A DNA stretch of 64,000 nucleotides from Diplonema japonicum (lineage: Eukaryota > Euglenozoa > Diplonemea > Diplonemida > Diplonemidae): NCBI GenBank assembly GCA_964019335.1, contig OZ025749.1:248001-312000 (forward strand), in the 5' to 3' direction. Below are positions 29,111-40,300 of the stretch, in pieces. Numbering within the stretch: the stretch's first letter is position 1; every line of letters starts with the position of its first letter. The notes beneath the pieces are model-generated. The model was given only the letters and a program-made list of their open reading frames with translations. It did not search any database and was not told the DNA's origin. The translations under genes were made by a program, and so were the position numbers.

Positions 29111-30710
29111 ATGGTTGGAGGACAGGAAGGCAGCTGTAGCGAGAGTGAGCGGTCAACCACTCCGAAGGGAGGCCAGCCTGACTTGCACGCCCACAGCATG
29201 GTGCCCCCTACCGCAGCTGCTGGTGCTGATCAGACGAAGACCGGCACACACCTAGGGAGGAGAAAATGGGGCAACACCACCAGCACACGGCAAGAAGACG
29301 CACAATCACCCGCCATGCCAGACAAGTTCGTGAACAAAGACCAGAAGCCTTCTACAACTGCACCGTCTTCCTTCAATAAAGTGTGTTACCAGTACCTTCA
29401 GTCCAGCAAGTGCTCTAGGGGCTTGAAATGCCGGTTTTCTCACTCTGCCAACGGGGTAGGGGCACCAGGCGGGGGTCTTGGGGGGAAGAACCACAACCAC
29501 TACCAGAAGCCTGTCACTACAATGCCCACGTCTCCACCTCCTACAGCGGCGCACCCCATTGGTCAGGGGAAGGGATTCACATCCCGGGCACCTCAGCAGT
29601 CCCAGCAGCCACAACAACCTCAGCAGCAACAGCAGCAGCAGCCTCAGAACTTTCAGTCACAGGCCTCCCAGCAGCAGTACCAGGGGCAGCAGTACCAGCA
29701 ACAGCAGCAGCAACAGCAACAGCAGCAACAACAGCCGTTTCAACAGCCACAACATCAGCAGCCTCAGCAGCCGCAGCAACAGCCACAACAGCAGCAGCAA
29801 CAGCAGCAGCCACAACAACAGCAGCAGCCACAGCAGCAGCAACCGCAGCAGCAACCACAGCAGCAGCAGGGGCAAGGGCAGGGGCAGGGGCAAGGGCAAC
29901 AGCCTGTCACAGTGATGCTCATTCAGCCAGGTCCAGGTCAGCCCCCGCCCCCCCCTGGCACGGCCTATGCCATCCCTGTCAAGATGGTCAGCAGTGGTGT
30001 TGACGCGAAGTATGTTTACTCATCACAAACAACACGCCACAGCGGCCAACCAGTGCAGAAGTTCGCTGTTATCCAGCAGCAAGCGTCGAGGCAGTCGCAG
30101 CAGTTCGTTGTCAAGAACAACAGCAACAGCAACAGTGGCAGCAGCAGTGGCAACAACAGCAACAGCAACAGCAACAACCAGACGTTCGCCCAGCGCCAAC
30201 AGCATCATCAACATCAACATCAACATCAACATCAACATCAGCATCAACATCAGCATCAGCACCAACATCAACATCAACACCAACACCAGCAACATCAGCA
30301 CCAACAAGGCGGTCACTATCACAACCAGCAGTACCAAAAGATGGGGTACGACAGGCAAGAGATGCAAAACCAAGAGATGGGCAACATGTACCAAGGGCAG
30401 CATCAACACCATCAGCACCAACACCAGCACCATCATCAACACCATCAACATCAGCACCAGCACCAGCACCAGCATCAGCAACACCAGTACCAGCAGCAAC
30501 AGCAGGAGGCCAAGCAGTTTGGCAGCCCTGCTGGCGACTACAACTACGACATGCAGGTATGCCCAAGGGGACAACGTAACTGACCCAGACTGTTGAGGCC
30601 ATCGATCATGCTGTGCCGCACGAACACGAGATCAGCGTGCTGGAGGTGGCGAGGAAGCTACAGTGGCCAGACAACAAACAGAACGAAATCCGTATGAGCC
30701 GCTCTCTTAT

Positions 30711-30753
<43 letters not shown>

Positions 30754-31790
30754 CCACCCACCCACCCACAGTGGACTATGTTTCGGCATACCTGCAGCAC
30801 GAGATCGCACTTTTCAAAACACACGACGACACACTGGTATGAATATAAAATCTGAAAGCGGGAAAAAAAAAAAAAAAAAAAAAAAAATAGATGCTGTGCC
30901 GGCATGGTGTGATGCGGGGGATGGGGGTAGACAGATCGAAGTGGCAGGACAGCAAGTCGGAGTACGCACAGTGGGGGTACGATGACGCCAGGCAGCAGCA
31001 CCAGCAAGGGCAACAGGCGGCCGAGCAGCCGCAGGACGCCCTGCCACAGGGGGAGAAGACATGTTGCCTGCAGCACGGAGACATGGCCAGCCAGGATGAG
31101 GGCTTCAAGAGTTTCATTTTGCAGGTGAAGACAGTGTACTTGAAGGGGGGCGTTCCCTACAGAAAGATGGAGGTGATACCGAAGCTGGTCGCCAGGACCG
31201 CGGGGCTTGAGACGATTCTGGCAAACCAGGTCCCACCAGGCAGCTCGGGAGTGCCTCTCAACATCAAGCTCGACAGAATCTGCCATGACCACACCAACAG
31301 GCAGTGTGCTCACGGCCCGCAGTGCCATTATGTGCATATTTGCAGAAAGTATCCCTTCCCCCTCAAAAGAAAAAAAGATAAATCCACAGAATTATGAACA
31401 CACTGGTGCTGCCTGAAGCAAAGCGAGAGGACCCGCCTCAGCAGCAGCAACAACAACAAGGTGGCTTTGCCTCGCGGGTGTCCTCTGCGCGGGAAGAGAG
31501 CTCGGAGAGTGGACTTTGGTATGTTGAGGGAGAGGGAGAGGGAGGGAGGGAATACTTTCAACAGGAGGCCTCCAGCAAGCTCACAGGGAAATCAGTGGCG
31601 CGGAAGCGGCGGTGGGGAGTTTTATCCAGAGGAGCAGGTATTTTTTTCTCGAAAAGCTAGTTCTCTAAAAAAATATTTACAGGCTTATTCGGGTTCAGAG
31701 CAGCAGAGTGGGCAGGGAGGTCAGAGTAGCAGTGAGTGGCATCTTCTGCCAACAGATGTTCAGCAGTCTTTGAGCATGAGCACTTGGTAG
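29111..31790 (+). CDS. Gln/His-rich CCCH zinc-finger protein, seven exons
   Basis: Exons 29111-30556, 30589-30691, 30772-30836, 30891-31348, 31390-31518, 31565-31637 and 31683-31790 give 793 aa. Two CCCH fingers are present: CYQYLQSSKCSRGLKCRFSH (C-x8-C-x5-C-x3-H, about residues 94-113) and CHDHTNRQCAHGPQCHYVH (C-x7-C-x5-C-x3-H) in exon 4. Between them lie a long Gln tract and His-Gln dipeptide tracts of more than 250 residues, likely disordered and prone to condensation. CCCH fingers bind RNA, so an mRNA regulator is likely. Splicing is supported because each junction keeps frame and the last two introns (46 and 45 bp) switch into the Trp/Ser-rich C-terminus. Introns are 32-80 bp. Confidence 0.8.
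29590..29890 (+). repeat. CAG/CAA (poly-Gln) tract
   Basis: Interrupted CAG/CAA repeats encode runs of Gln separated by Pro or His. The mixture of CAG and CAA codons argues against simple recent slippage and for selection to keep Gln. Confidence 0.9.
30196..30490 (+). repeat. CAT-CAA/CAC-CAG (His-Gln) repeats
   Basis: Two hexanucleotide-based blocks (about 30205-30305 and 30403-30490) encode alternating His and Gln, with synonymous variation between units. Confidence 0.9.
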
Positions 31791-32095
31791 AATTGCTCTT
31801 TTTTTTTTTTTCTCTTTTTTCTTTTTTTTTTTTCCTTTCTTTCTTCCGTGGGTCTAAGAAAAAATCAGTTTATTTTTAGGGTGGTGGAAAAAAAAAGGGG
31901 GGGGGGGACAAATAGTTTATGGGGGATAAAAACAAAAAGGGGGGGAGGACTAGAAAAAAAAATAGTGAATGCTGTAAAAAAAAAAAAAAAAAAAAAAAGC
32001 GGGATGGATGGTTTTCCTTTTTCTTTTGGTGGGTTTTTTATTGACGATTCTTTTATAGAAATGAATTTCAAGGGATAGGGTGGGGGTGAACTAAA

Positions 32096-32139
<44 letters not shown>

Positions 32140-32660
32140 CCTGTATATTCATGTGTGTGGGTGTTCTCTTTTTTTTTTTCCCCATATTTATTTCGTTTCT
32201 TTCATCCGTGAGCAGTTAAAAAAAAAAAGAAAAAGAAAAAAAGTTTTTTTTTTGTGTCACCCGCATACGTTACGGATGATTTTTCTTTCTTTTTTTTTTC
32301 TTCTTCAGAATTCACACCACCTTCATCATTTACTTACTTTTATAACTTTGCACTGAATTTTTATTTTTGGGAAAATTTCTAATAGGGTCAAATGTAAGCC
32401 TTGACTTAATGCCTTTCAAGGACTAATCTGACTCTCTATTTAGAAATTAGCCCATATATTCTCTTCTCTAGTTCCCTTTCTTTAAAAACGAAAAAGGGAA
32501 ATGGGGGGGGGGGGGGGGGTAGGACCACCACCATTTCACTGCCTGTGGCATTGCTTTCTATTTCTTTTAATTCTCTCCTCCCCCTTGTTCTTTACAAAAA
32601 GAAAAAGGAGAAAAGAAAAAAAAAAATCCCCATTAGCTGTCCGACATTCATCACTTCCGA

Positions 32661-32696
<36 letters not shown>

Positions 32697-33361
32697 CTTG
32701 TGCTTCATCAAGGTGTCTGTTGGACTATGATATGGGTGCAGTTTTCAAATATTTTTTTAGGGAACTTTTTTTTTTTTACTCGTGCGAAACACAAACAGCA
32801 TACTTAATTTTTTTTTTTTTTTTTTTTTGGCGATCATATAGAAGAAACAAGATTAGAAGGTGTTTTATACTTTGTACGAGGTATCAGATCTGGTCAAAGA
32901 GGGAGAAAAAAAAGGGGCGAGGTCCAGCTTTGTGAGCAGGCAACTAAGGGGGGGAAAAAAAAAAGGTTTCTTGAGGCAAGATTTTTTTTTTCCCCCCTTG
33001 TGTTTTTATTTTTATTTTTTTCCGAAAATCTTTTATATCCCCCACTATTTTCTCTCCTTCCATGTCCCCTCCTTCCCCCCTTTCCCCTTCCAATACCACA
33101 TTCACCAAAAAAAAAAAAAAAAAAAAAGGGAGTGATGAAAAAAAAAAAAAAAAAAAAAAAAAAAAACAATATACAACGCTTTTAAATCTGAAAAAAAAAA
33201 AAAAAAACATAGTTTCTTTTTTTTTTTTTCTATATTTTATTTCTCTTTTTTTCCCATCATCTTTTCCATCACACTTCACAAAAAAAAAAAAAAAAAAACT
33301 TTTCCAAAAAAAAACAAAGGAGGGGCTTGTGTGCGCGCAGGGTGTGCGCACATTTCACCAC
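31791..33361. other. long homopolymer-rich intergenic region
   Basis: About 1.5 kb of alternating A, T and G/C runs (for example A at 32100-32138, G at 32503-32519, T at 32664-32692). All frames are low complexity. A more balanced short patch at 32360-32470 shows no coding or RNA features I can name. Before the next gene, GTGTGCGCGCAG (33329-33340) is a possible splice acceptor. Confidence 0.5.
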
Positions 33362-34921
33362 ATGGTCGGTGCAAATAAGGTAAGACAAGATCCAGACATA
33401 AGCCTTGTTCTACAATGGCTGGACAAGGTCGGCCTAAGCGAATACAAGCAAGCGTTTCAACGAGCCGGGATCGGGATGAGAAGGCTTGCAGGCCTCACGA
33501 TACAAGACTACTACGCGGTAGGTGTGGACGGCCTGTACGAGCGAAGAAAGCTATTCGAACTGGTCCAAATGGTTAAAAGAGAAGGCTCATGCGTCCGCCC
33601 GCCTCCAGACCACCACCCACCACCCACCACAACACCAGCGAACACCACCAAAGCTTTAACAGTATGCGTGAGGAAACGCCCTCTCTTGAGGACAGAACAG
33701 GACACAGACATCATAACCGTGACAGGGCAACACACTTTAGTCCTATCAGAACACAAGCTAAAAGTGGATCTCACCAGTTACACGGAAGATCATCATTTCT
33801 ACTTCGATGCGGTAATCCCCGACCCGGCATCCAACTATGATGTTTACCTGGAGACCGCAGCACCGCTCGTTCCTACTGTTTTCACAGGGTCGCACTCTAC
33901 ATGTTTTGCTTACGGGCAAACGGGAAGCGGGAAGACCCACACCATGCTCGGGTCGGGTTCGGAGCCTGGTATCTATTCACTCGCTGCTAGGGAGGTCTTC
34001 GCCCGGCTTCCCGACGCGCATTTCGTAACATGTCAGCAGTACGAAATATACGGTGGGAAGGTTTTCGATCTCACGAACGAACGAAAGCTGCTACACGTCC
34101 GAGAGGACCGGAAAGGGAACATGAACGTGTGCGGGCTGCTTGAAGTCTCCTGCCGTACTGTCACCGATCTCATGCGTACTGTGCACCGTGCGTCAGAGCT
34201 CCGAGCCCTCGGCGCAACCTCGATGAACCAAACCTCATCACGATCCCATGCTGTTCTCAGCATAAACGTGAAGAATCAAACCGGTAACATGGTAGGGAGC
34301 TTGTCCTTCATCGACCTTGCGGGATCGGAACGCGGTGCAGACACTTCTGGAAGCTCGCGGGCTACACGGATGGAAGGTGCTGCCATCAACCAGTCGTTGC
34401 TCGCTTTAAAAGAATGCATCCGGGCCATGAACCATCGACAGAAACACGTTCCTTTCAGAGGTTCAAAGCTCACAGCAGTGCTTCGGCATGCTTTCACAGG
34501 CGATTCTCGAACATGCATGATAGCGTGTATCGCACCCGGGAAGGGAGCTGCCGAGCATTCCCTGAACACTCTTCGGTACACGGACAGGGTGAAGGAGCTC
34601 AAGAAGCCCCCGCAGCAAGCACTTCCAGCGGCGCACCACGAGGACCTCATCAACACCATCCTCGAGGAGGAAGAAGCCGTCATCGCCGATCACCGGCAGC
34701 ACATCGACGAGGTGATGGACTTAGTTAAGCTTGAAATGGCGGAGCTCTCCCGTGTCGATCGGCCCGGAAGCAGTATTGATGAGTACATAAGAAAAGTCGA
34801 TGGTGTGCTGAGGGAGATGCACCTGAAGGTCACCACGCTCCGAGGCAAGCTTGGCACGTTCAAAGCTCACCTCGAAGAGGAGGAGAAGCTTTCTCGCGTG
34901 GTGGGTTCTCAGCGGGCGTAG
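33362..34921 (+). CDS. kinesin-13 microtubule depolymerase with N-terminal SAM-like domain
   Basis: The 519-aa protein has a SAM-like helical domain at residues 10-70 (VLQWLDKVGLSEYKQAF ... RRLAGLTIQDYYAVGV), a Pro/His linker, then an internal motor (about 95-430). The KVD finger in HKLKVDLTSY (about residue 135) is the hallmark of kinesin-13, which depolymerises microtubules and does not walk. P-loop GQTGSGKTHTM, switch I NQTSSRSHA and switch II DLAGSER are intact, as is the family ending NTLRYTDRVKEL. The C-terminal 90 residues are helical. The ATG at 33362 follows a GCGCGCAG candidate acceptor. In flagellates kinesin-13s control flagellum length and spindle dynamics. No intron is seen. Confidence 0.88.
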   Translation: MVGANKVRQDPDISLVLQWLDKVGLSEYKQAFQRAGIGMRRLAGLTIQDYYAVGVDGLYERRKLFELVQMVKREGSCVRPPPDHHPPPTTTPANTTKALTVCVRKRPLLRTEQDTDIITVTGQHTLVLSEHKLKVDLTSYTEDHHFYFDAVIPDPASNYDVYLETAAPLVPTVFTGSHSTCFAYGQTGSGKTHTMLGSGSEPGIYSLAAREVFARLPDAHFVTCQQYEIYGGKVFDLTNERKLLHVREDRKGNMNVCGLLEVSCRTVTDLMRTVHRASELRALGATSMNQTSSRSHAVLSINVKNQTGNMVGSLSFIDLAGSERGADTSGSSRATRMEGAAINQSLLALKECIRAMNHRQKHVPFRGSKLTAVLRHAFTGDSRTCMIACIAPGKGAAEHSLNTLRYTDRVKELKKPPQQALPAAHHEDLINTILEEEEAVIADHRQHIDEVMDLVKLEMAELSRVDRPGSSIDEYIRKVDGVLREMHLKVTTLRGKLGTFKAHLEEEEKLSRVVGSQRA

Positions 34922-35090
34922 GAGGGGGGAAAAAAAAAGTATTTTTTTTGATACATAACTGTGACATATCTGTTCCCCCCCCCCCCCCCCCCCTTCCTCC
35001 TGTGCAGAAGTAGGCACCCACACCCTGTATTCACCCTAACCATACTCGCATAGCTGTGGCCGTTTTTTTTAAATATTTTTTTTTTTATTT
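34922..35090. other. intergenic DNA
   Basis: Short A/T and C runs between the kinesin-13 stop and the piggyBac-type element; no feature recognised. Confidence 0.5.
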
Positions 35091-36335
35091 TTAACCACTA
35101 AAGGACCATGAGGACATATGTGTCCTTAAGAAAAATTATCTTTTCTATGTGACACTTTTTGTGCCACACAGCCCCTGGACTTTACTAAGACCCATTGTTC
35201 CGCGATTTTTTTTTATTTGAAATACCCTTTTGCGCGAAGAACAAACACAAAAACCTGTCCCCAAGTCCTTTTGTACTTATTATTTGAGAGCAGCTTCTCA
35301 GGACCTTCTGAAGTGCTTCTTCCAACTCCAGCACCACCTCAGATGAGGGTGGTGTGGGGGACAAATATCAACCGTATACCGGCCAGGAAGTGACATGGGT
35401 ACAGGGGTCCAGCAACATCGAACAGCAACATGGATAGGCTACAACTTTTCAGTTTGTTTATCACAAACAGCTTGCTGAGGTCCATTATCAGCTGTTCAAA
35501 GGTGTATGCCACATCCAAGGGCACCACATTCGACGCGGACGTGGCACAACTGAACAGTATCGCCGTCTGGGTTCTGCCCGCCTTGATGGACGAAGTCTGC
35601 GGCGGGCGTCAAGGACTACTGTCTACAAAGGAAGAGATTGCAACGCCTTACATAGGCTGTGTCCTGGGCCGCGCCACATTTCTCCATATCTTCTTGTTGT
35701 GTCCACTTTGGCTCACAGGGCAACGGGACACTATCAAAAGTGGAGATGCTGCATTCCCGGACTCCCCAGCTGGAAAGCTGCATACCACCCCCGGTCAAGG
35801 GCTGAGCATTGATTCGCTCCTTCTCCTGCCTTAAGCACAGCGTTTTTCAACCAGCTAAACGCAAGCGCTATGGCTTTAAGGTGTACACCGTCGCATTCAT
35901 GCACGGGGTGCGCTTAACATTAGAATTTACCCTGGTGGGGACCCAAAGGACACGGTACCATGTCTTCTGCGACAGTTCGAGCATCGTGGTCACTGGGTTG
36001 CGATGGATAATCTTTATTCTAATTACCAGTTCTTCTGCTCTCTTTTGAGTACGGGTATGCATGCGATCGGTGGTTCAGCGCAACAGAAAAATACAACCCC
36101 GTGGGCACGGTTCAACTCCGGAAGACGACAGTGGGCAGAAAAACGAAAAAGGAGGCCAACAAACAAATCTCACGCCATGACAGAGTCATGCGGCAGAGTT
36201 CGGACAGCATCCGGTTCCTCTTGTGGCACGGCCGTACTAAACCCGTGTTAACCTTTCGGTTTTGCCTATAATTTTGCCTTTAATTCTTCGACTTTGCCTA
36301 TAGTATGAAATTCACCTCAAGGCTGTGCCAAAAAT

Positions 36336-36372
<37 letters not shown>

Positions 36373-36853
36373 AATTTTACACCTGCAAAACGTGCAATGT
36401 TGCCCTGTGCCCTGAGTGCTTTGAGGTTTTTCATACAAAAAATGACTACCCTGACGTGATAAAATACCGACAATTCTGGGGACGCTTGAAAAAAAATCCT
36501 CAAGGGCTCCAGCGTCCGCCAGGACCCAATGTTGGAAGAAAATCGACAATTGTAGAAGAAGAAAAAAGTGAGGGAGGTTGTCCTCCGCCCAAGCGCCCTC
36601 GAGTGGGTTGAGCAAAGTCGCTCGTGATGCTCAGTACTTTGTCGTATATTTCCTCTCCCGACCCCGTATGAACACTAAGTAAGCCCCCCTGCATGGAAAA
36701 TAAACTGTTTTTTTTACCCCCTGGGTCACGTGCTTTTTAAAGGGTATAGTGTACTTTCCTATGGTTAAACTCTCGCATTTTTTTTTCCCGGGTTCATAAA
36801 TAGACGGTCCTTGGCACTTTTTTCGCCAAAACCCCCGGTCCTTTAGTGGTTAA
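35091..36853 (+). mobile_element. piggyBac-type element with TTAA target duplication
   Basis: The element starts TTAA-CCACTAAAGGACC (35091-35107) and ends with the exact complement, GGTCCTTTAGTGG-TTAA (36837-36853). TTAA duplication with inverted repeats next to it is the classic piggyBac signature. The interior carries a broken transposase in the + direction. At 1763 bp it is close to the size of an autonomous copy, so it is probably a decayed one and not an internal-deletion derivative. Confidence 0.9.
35430..36610 (+). pseudogene. broken piggyBac transposase
   Basis: Recognisable pieces in order: LFSLFITNSLLRSII (near 35445), a region with FDADVAQLNS; then GQGLSIDSLL (near 35795), corresponding to the first catalytic Asp block; AKRKRYGFKVYTVAF (near 35850); VVTG with MDNLYSNYQFFCSLLSTG (near 35990-36060), the second Asp block; and a Cys-rich finger CKTCNVALCPECFEVFH (near 36380-36430). 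The pieces are in at least three frames with stops, so no full protein can be made. The finger is interrupted upstream by a 40-base A run. Confidence 0.8.
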
Positions 36854-37397
36854 TATTTCTTTGCAACGAAACGAGTCTTTGACTTGAACAGGGAAAAAAA
36901 AAAGGGAAAAAAAAAAAAAAGGACACGTACAAAGCAACAGCAGTTTGCTTTCTCTTTTTTATTTATTATTATGATTTATACACTAGCCAACCCGGTTTTC
37001 TCTTTGTTTGTCTCGGGGAGTTAAAGTAGTTTACCCGATTGGGAGGGGGGGGGTCCTTTTTTTTCCAGGAAAAGGTTTTTAACCCCCCCTCTGTTCTCCC
37101 TTTTCTATCTATCTCCTTGTTTTAATAGTCGATGTTTTTTTTTTTTAAGTCTTGCTTTATACCTACGAAAATATTTTACTCCTCTACACTTCTTGTGCTA
37201 CTTGCTTCCCCCTCCCCTCCCCCCCGCATCTTATTTCTTTCCCCCCTGATCTGTACCGTACCTTGCGTAAAGCGTTCTCTTCAGCAATTATCTGTTCTAA
37301 TCGTCGGAAGTAGACCTGTACTTCCTCCTGGTTGTTCCATATTAAGAAAAAAAAAAGAAGAAAAAAAGAAAGACAATGCAAAAAATAAAACAAACAA
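36854..37397. other. intergenic DNA
   Basis: A, T and C runs; a candidate splice acceptor TTCTCTTCAG lies near 37284, about 110 bases before the channel start codon. Nothing else recognised. Confidence 0.5.
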
Positions 37398-40300
37398 ATG
37401 AGCGAGAATAGTAGTTTCGACAGCTGGGCGGCGGGGGAGTACAGCGATGGGGGCAATTCGGAGTTGGTCTACGGGAACAAGCACGAGCGAGATAGAGTGG
37501 CCTTGGAACACAGGTCGTGCTTCATGTTCCCTAAGGTGGACGGGGAGGCCTTCAGCCTGCGGAGGATAGTCTTTGATCTGACACACCACCGTGTCTTTGA
37601 GGTGGTGGTGGTCATCCTCATCGTCGCCAACTGTGTGTTCTTGGCTATTGACGACCCGGTGACACCGCAAAACGAAAAACCGGCATACTTACAGCAAATG
37701 GAATATTTCTTCACAGCGTGCTTTGCGGTCGAGCTTCTCCTCAAAGTGTTTTCACAAGGGTTTGTATTACACCCCGGGTCGTACCTGCGGACTGGGTGGA
37801 ACCGGCTCGACTTCGTCATTGTGACGTTTTCATTTCTCTCATTCATCCCTTCTGTGGGGAACTACACTGCGTTGCGAACGCTCCGTGTGCTCCGTCCCTT
37901 ACGGTCTATCAATGGTATCCAAGGGCTGCGAAACATCGTGAACGGTCTGTTGCATTCCCTTCGCAAGCTTGTCAACGTTCTCGCACTTGCCGCCTTCATC
38001 TTCTCGATATTCGGTATCCTCGGGGTGCAGTTGTGGGCGGGGAAGTTCACCTACCGATGCCAGAAAATCGATACAAACACGACATGCACGCCGTCTGGGG
38101 AGGTTTCCATGTGTTGCCTTCCCGACATGTCATGCTGTTTCGACCCCATGCTGACTGCTATTGAACCGATGGTACCCGATTCAAACTTAAGCTGTTTGTC
38201 CACCGAGGGCAACCCTTGTGGCTGCCGTGTCAAGGGTACCATGGGGAACGCGAGCCTTGTTCTGTGGGAAGATTTCTGCAACCCCTCCGCGTCGGAGTTT
38301 TTCTTCATGGGTGAAATGTTCGGCCGTGGGTGCGAAGCGTCGCAGGAGTGCGTCGACACAGGTGTCAATCCAAACTTCGGGTTCACCAACTTCGATCACT
38401 TCGGCTACGCGGTGCTCGTTGTGTTTCAATGTCTCACCCTCGAAGGATGGACAGACATCATGTATATTGTCCAGGACGTGAGCAGCGACCTGGGGTGTAT
38501 TTATTTCATCATGCTCGTGGTGCTTGGTTCTTACTTCGTATTAAACCTCGCACTTGCGGTCATCAACGAGGAGTTCGACAAGATAGGCAGGGAGGAGGAG
38601 GAGATGCAGGAACGGAAACTATTGAGAATCCAAAAAATGCAGGAGCAAGCTTTGCTGGAGATCTTCAAAGAAGAAATCGACAACGAGGTGTCGAAGCTTG
38701 GGTCACGTCCGGCTTCACGGCCCGTCACCCCGAACGCGATATCGGGACAACTACGACGAATAAGCGAAAAAGAGAGGTGTGAGAAGGACAACAAAGATAG
38801 GGCGACGCTTGGGTCCGGCGACGAGGGAAACCTGTCAATATTCGACTTGATGGAGAGCGCTGCTCCTTCGGTAGAGAAACAACCGGCTTGCTACGCGCAA
38901 ATATGGTCCTCCGCGCGGTGGGGCTGCTGGAACATCGTACGGAACAGGTTTTTCACACCGACGATCATCTTTTTCATCGTAATCAACACGGCGCTGCTTG
39001 CGTCGGAACATCACAACCAACCTAAAACCCTGACCGTCATCCTCGAGAAGGCCAACATCGTCCTCATGGCCATCTTTTCCATAGAGATGGTTCTCAAGTT
39101 GATGGGGTCCGGCTTGAAAGGGTACCTCCGCGATCCCTTCAACGTGCTGGACGGGTCCGTCGTCCTGCTCAGCATATTAGAGCTTGTTCTTCTCTCCAAC
39201 AACACGGTGTCGGTGTTCCGGGCGTTGCGGCTTCTTCGCGTCTTCAAACTCCTCAAAAACTTCCCTCAACTGCGCGATCTTGTCGAAGTCATCCTTGCCG
39301 CCGTCTCCGACACAGGGTACCTCAACCTTATCATTCTGTTGTATATTTTCTGCGCTGCTCTCGTAGGCATGCAAATTTTCGGTGGAAAGTTCAACTTCGA
39401 ACAGGAAGGCTGCGCGGAGCCACCTTGCGACAAGGTCAAGCCGCGTGCCACATTCGACTCGTTCTACTGGTCCGTCCTGACGGTTTTCCAGGTTTTGACA
39501 CGAGACGACTGGGTCAACGTCATGTGGGATGCCATGCGCGCCACGCACCCTATTTGCACATTGTACTTCTTGGTGCTTGTCGTGTGCGGGGATTTTGTCA
39601 TATTGAACCTGTTTCTTGCTATTCTGATCCAGTCGTTTGACCAGAACATGCGGTCCGACTGCAACAAAGGGGACGACGACGAGGAGGTGGAGGAGGAGGA
39701 ACCCCCGCCGCCTGTGTCGGAGAAGTCGTTTAGAGAGCGGCACGGGTCGAACGGGTCGGTGATCTTAACGGTGCCGATCAGCTCGCAGAGGGTGGGCGGC
39801 AAGCGTGAGAGTTTCGTTGTGACTGAGATGATACGGACGGGGTCGGTCATTCGGTGTAAGAGCGAGTTGCTAGACAAGCGGGGGAGGAAAGGGTCCTTGG
39901 TGAACACTGGATCGCTCACGGGGAACCGTGCGCTAAGTGCCTGCCTCTCTCCAACTCTTGGAGCACGGAAGCGCAGCATCATGTCTGCGGGGATGAGCTC
40001 TCATAGATACTCCGCCTTCTCCGTCACACAACCGTCGACTCTCACCACTTCTGCAGTGCACAACCATGAAGCACTGTCACGAAGCAGCATTGTGTCACTT
40101 ACATCAACGCCGTCTATAAAACCGCTCACCCCGAAGTCGCCAGGTCCCGCACTTCCCGGGCAGCCCATTGATGACAAAGCGTGCCTTCCTCGCAAGCATA
40201 CCGAAACTCCTGAGAACCACCTCCGCCCATTTAACACAGTAGGCAACATCACACCGTGTTCTTCGATGGACGAGGACTGCTTCCTCCCACATGACGACTA

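Noticed and set aside
30205-30490. CRISPR-like regular repeats
   Set aside because: The periodicity is a coding His-Gln microsatellite with no spacer structure, in a eukaryotic gene.
29577-30602. Long minus-strand and alternate-frame ORFs over the Gln/His region
   Set aside because: They are shadows of CAG/CAT repeats (poly-Ala, poly-Leu, poly-Ser) without domains; the + frame with CCCH fingers and consistent splice sites is the gene.
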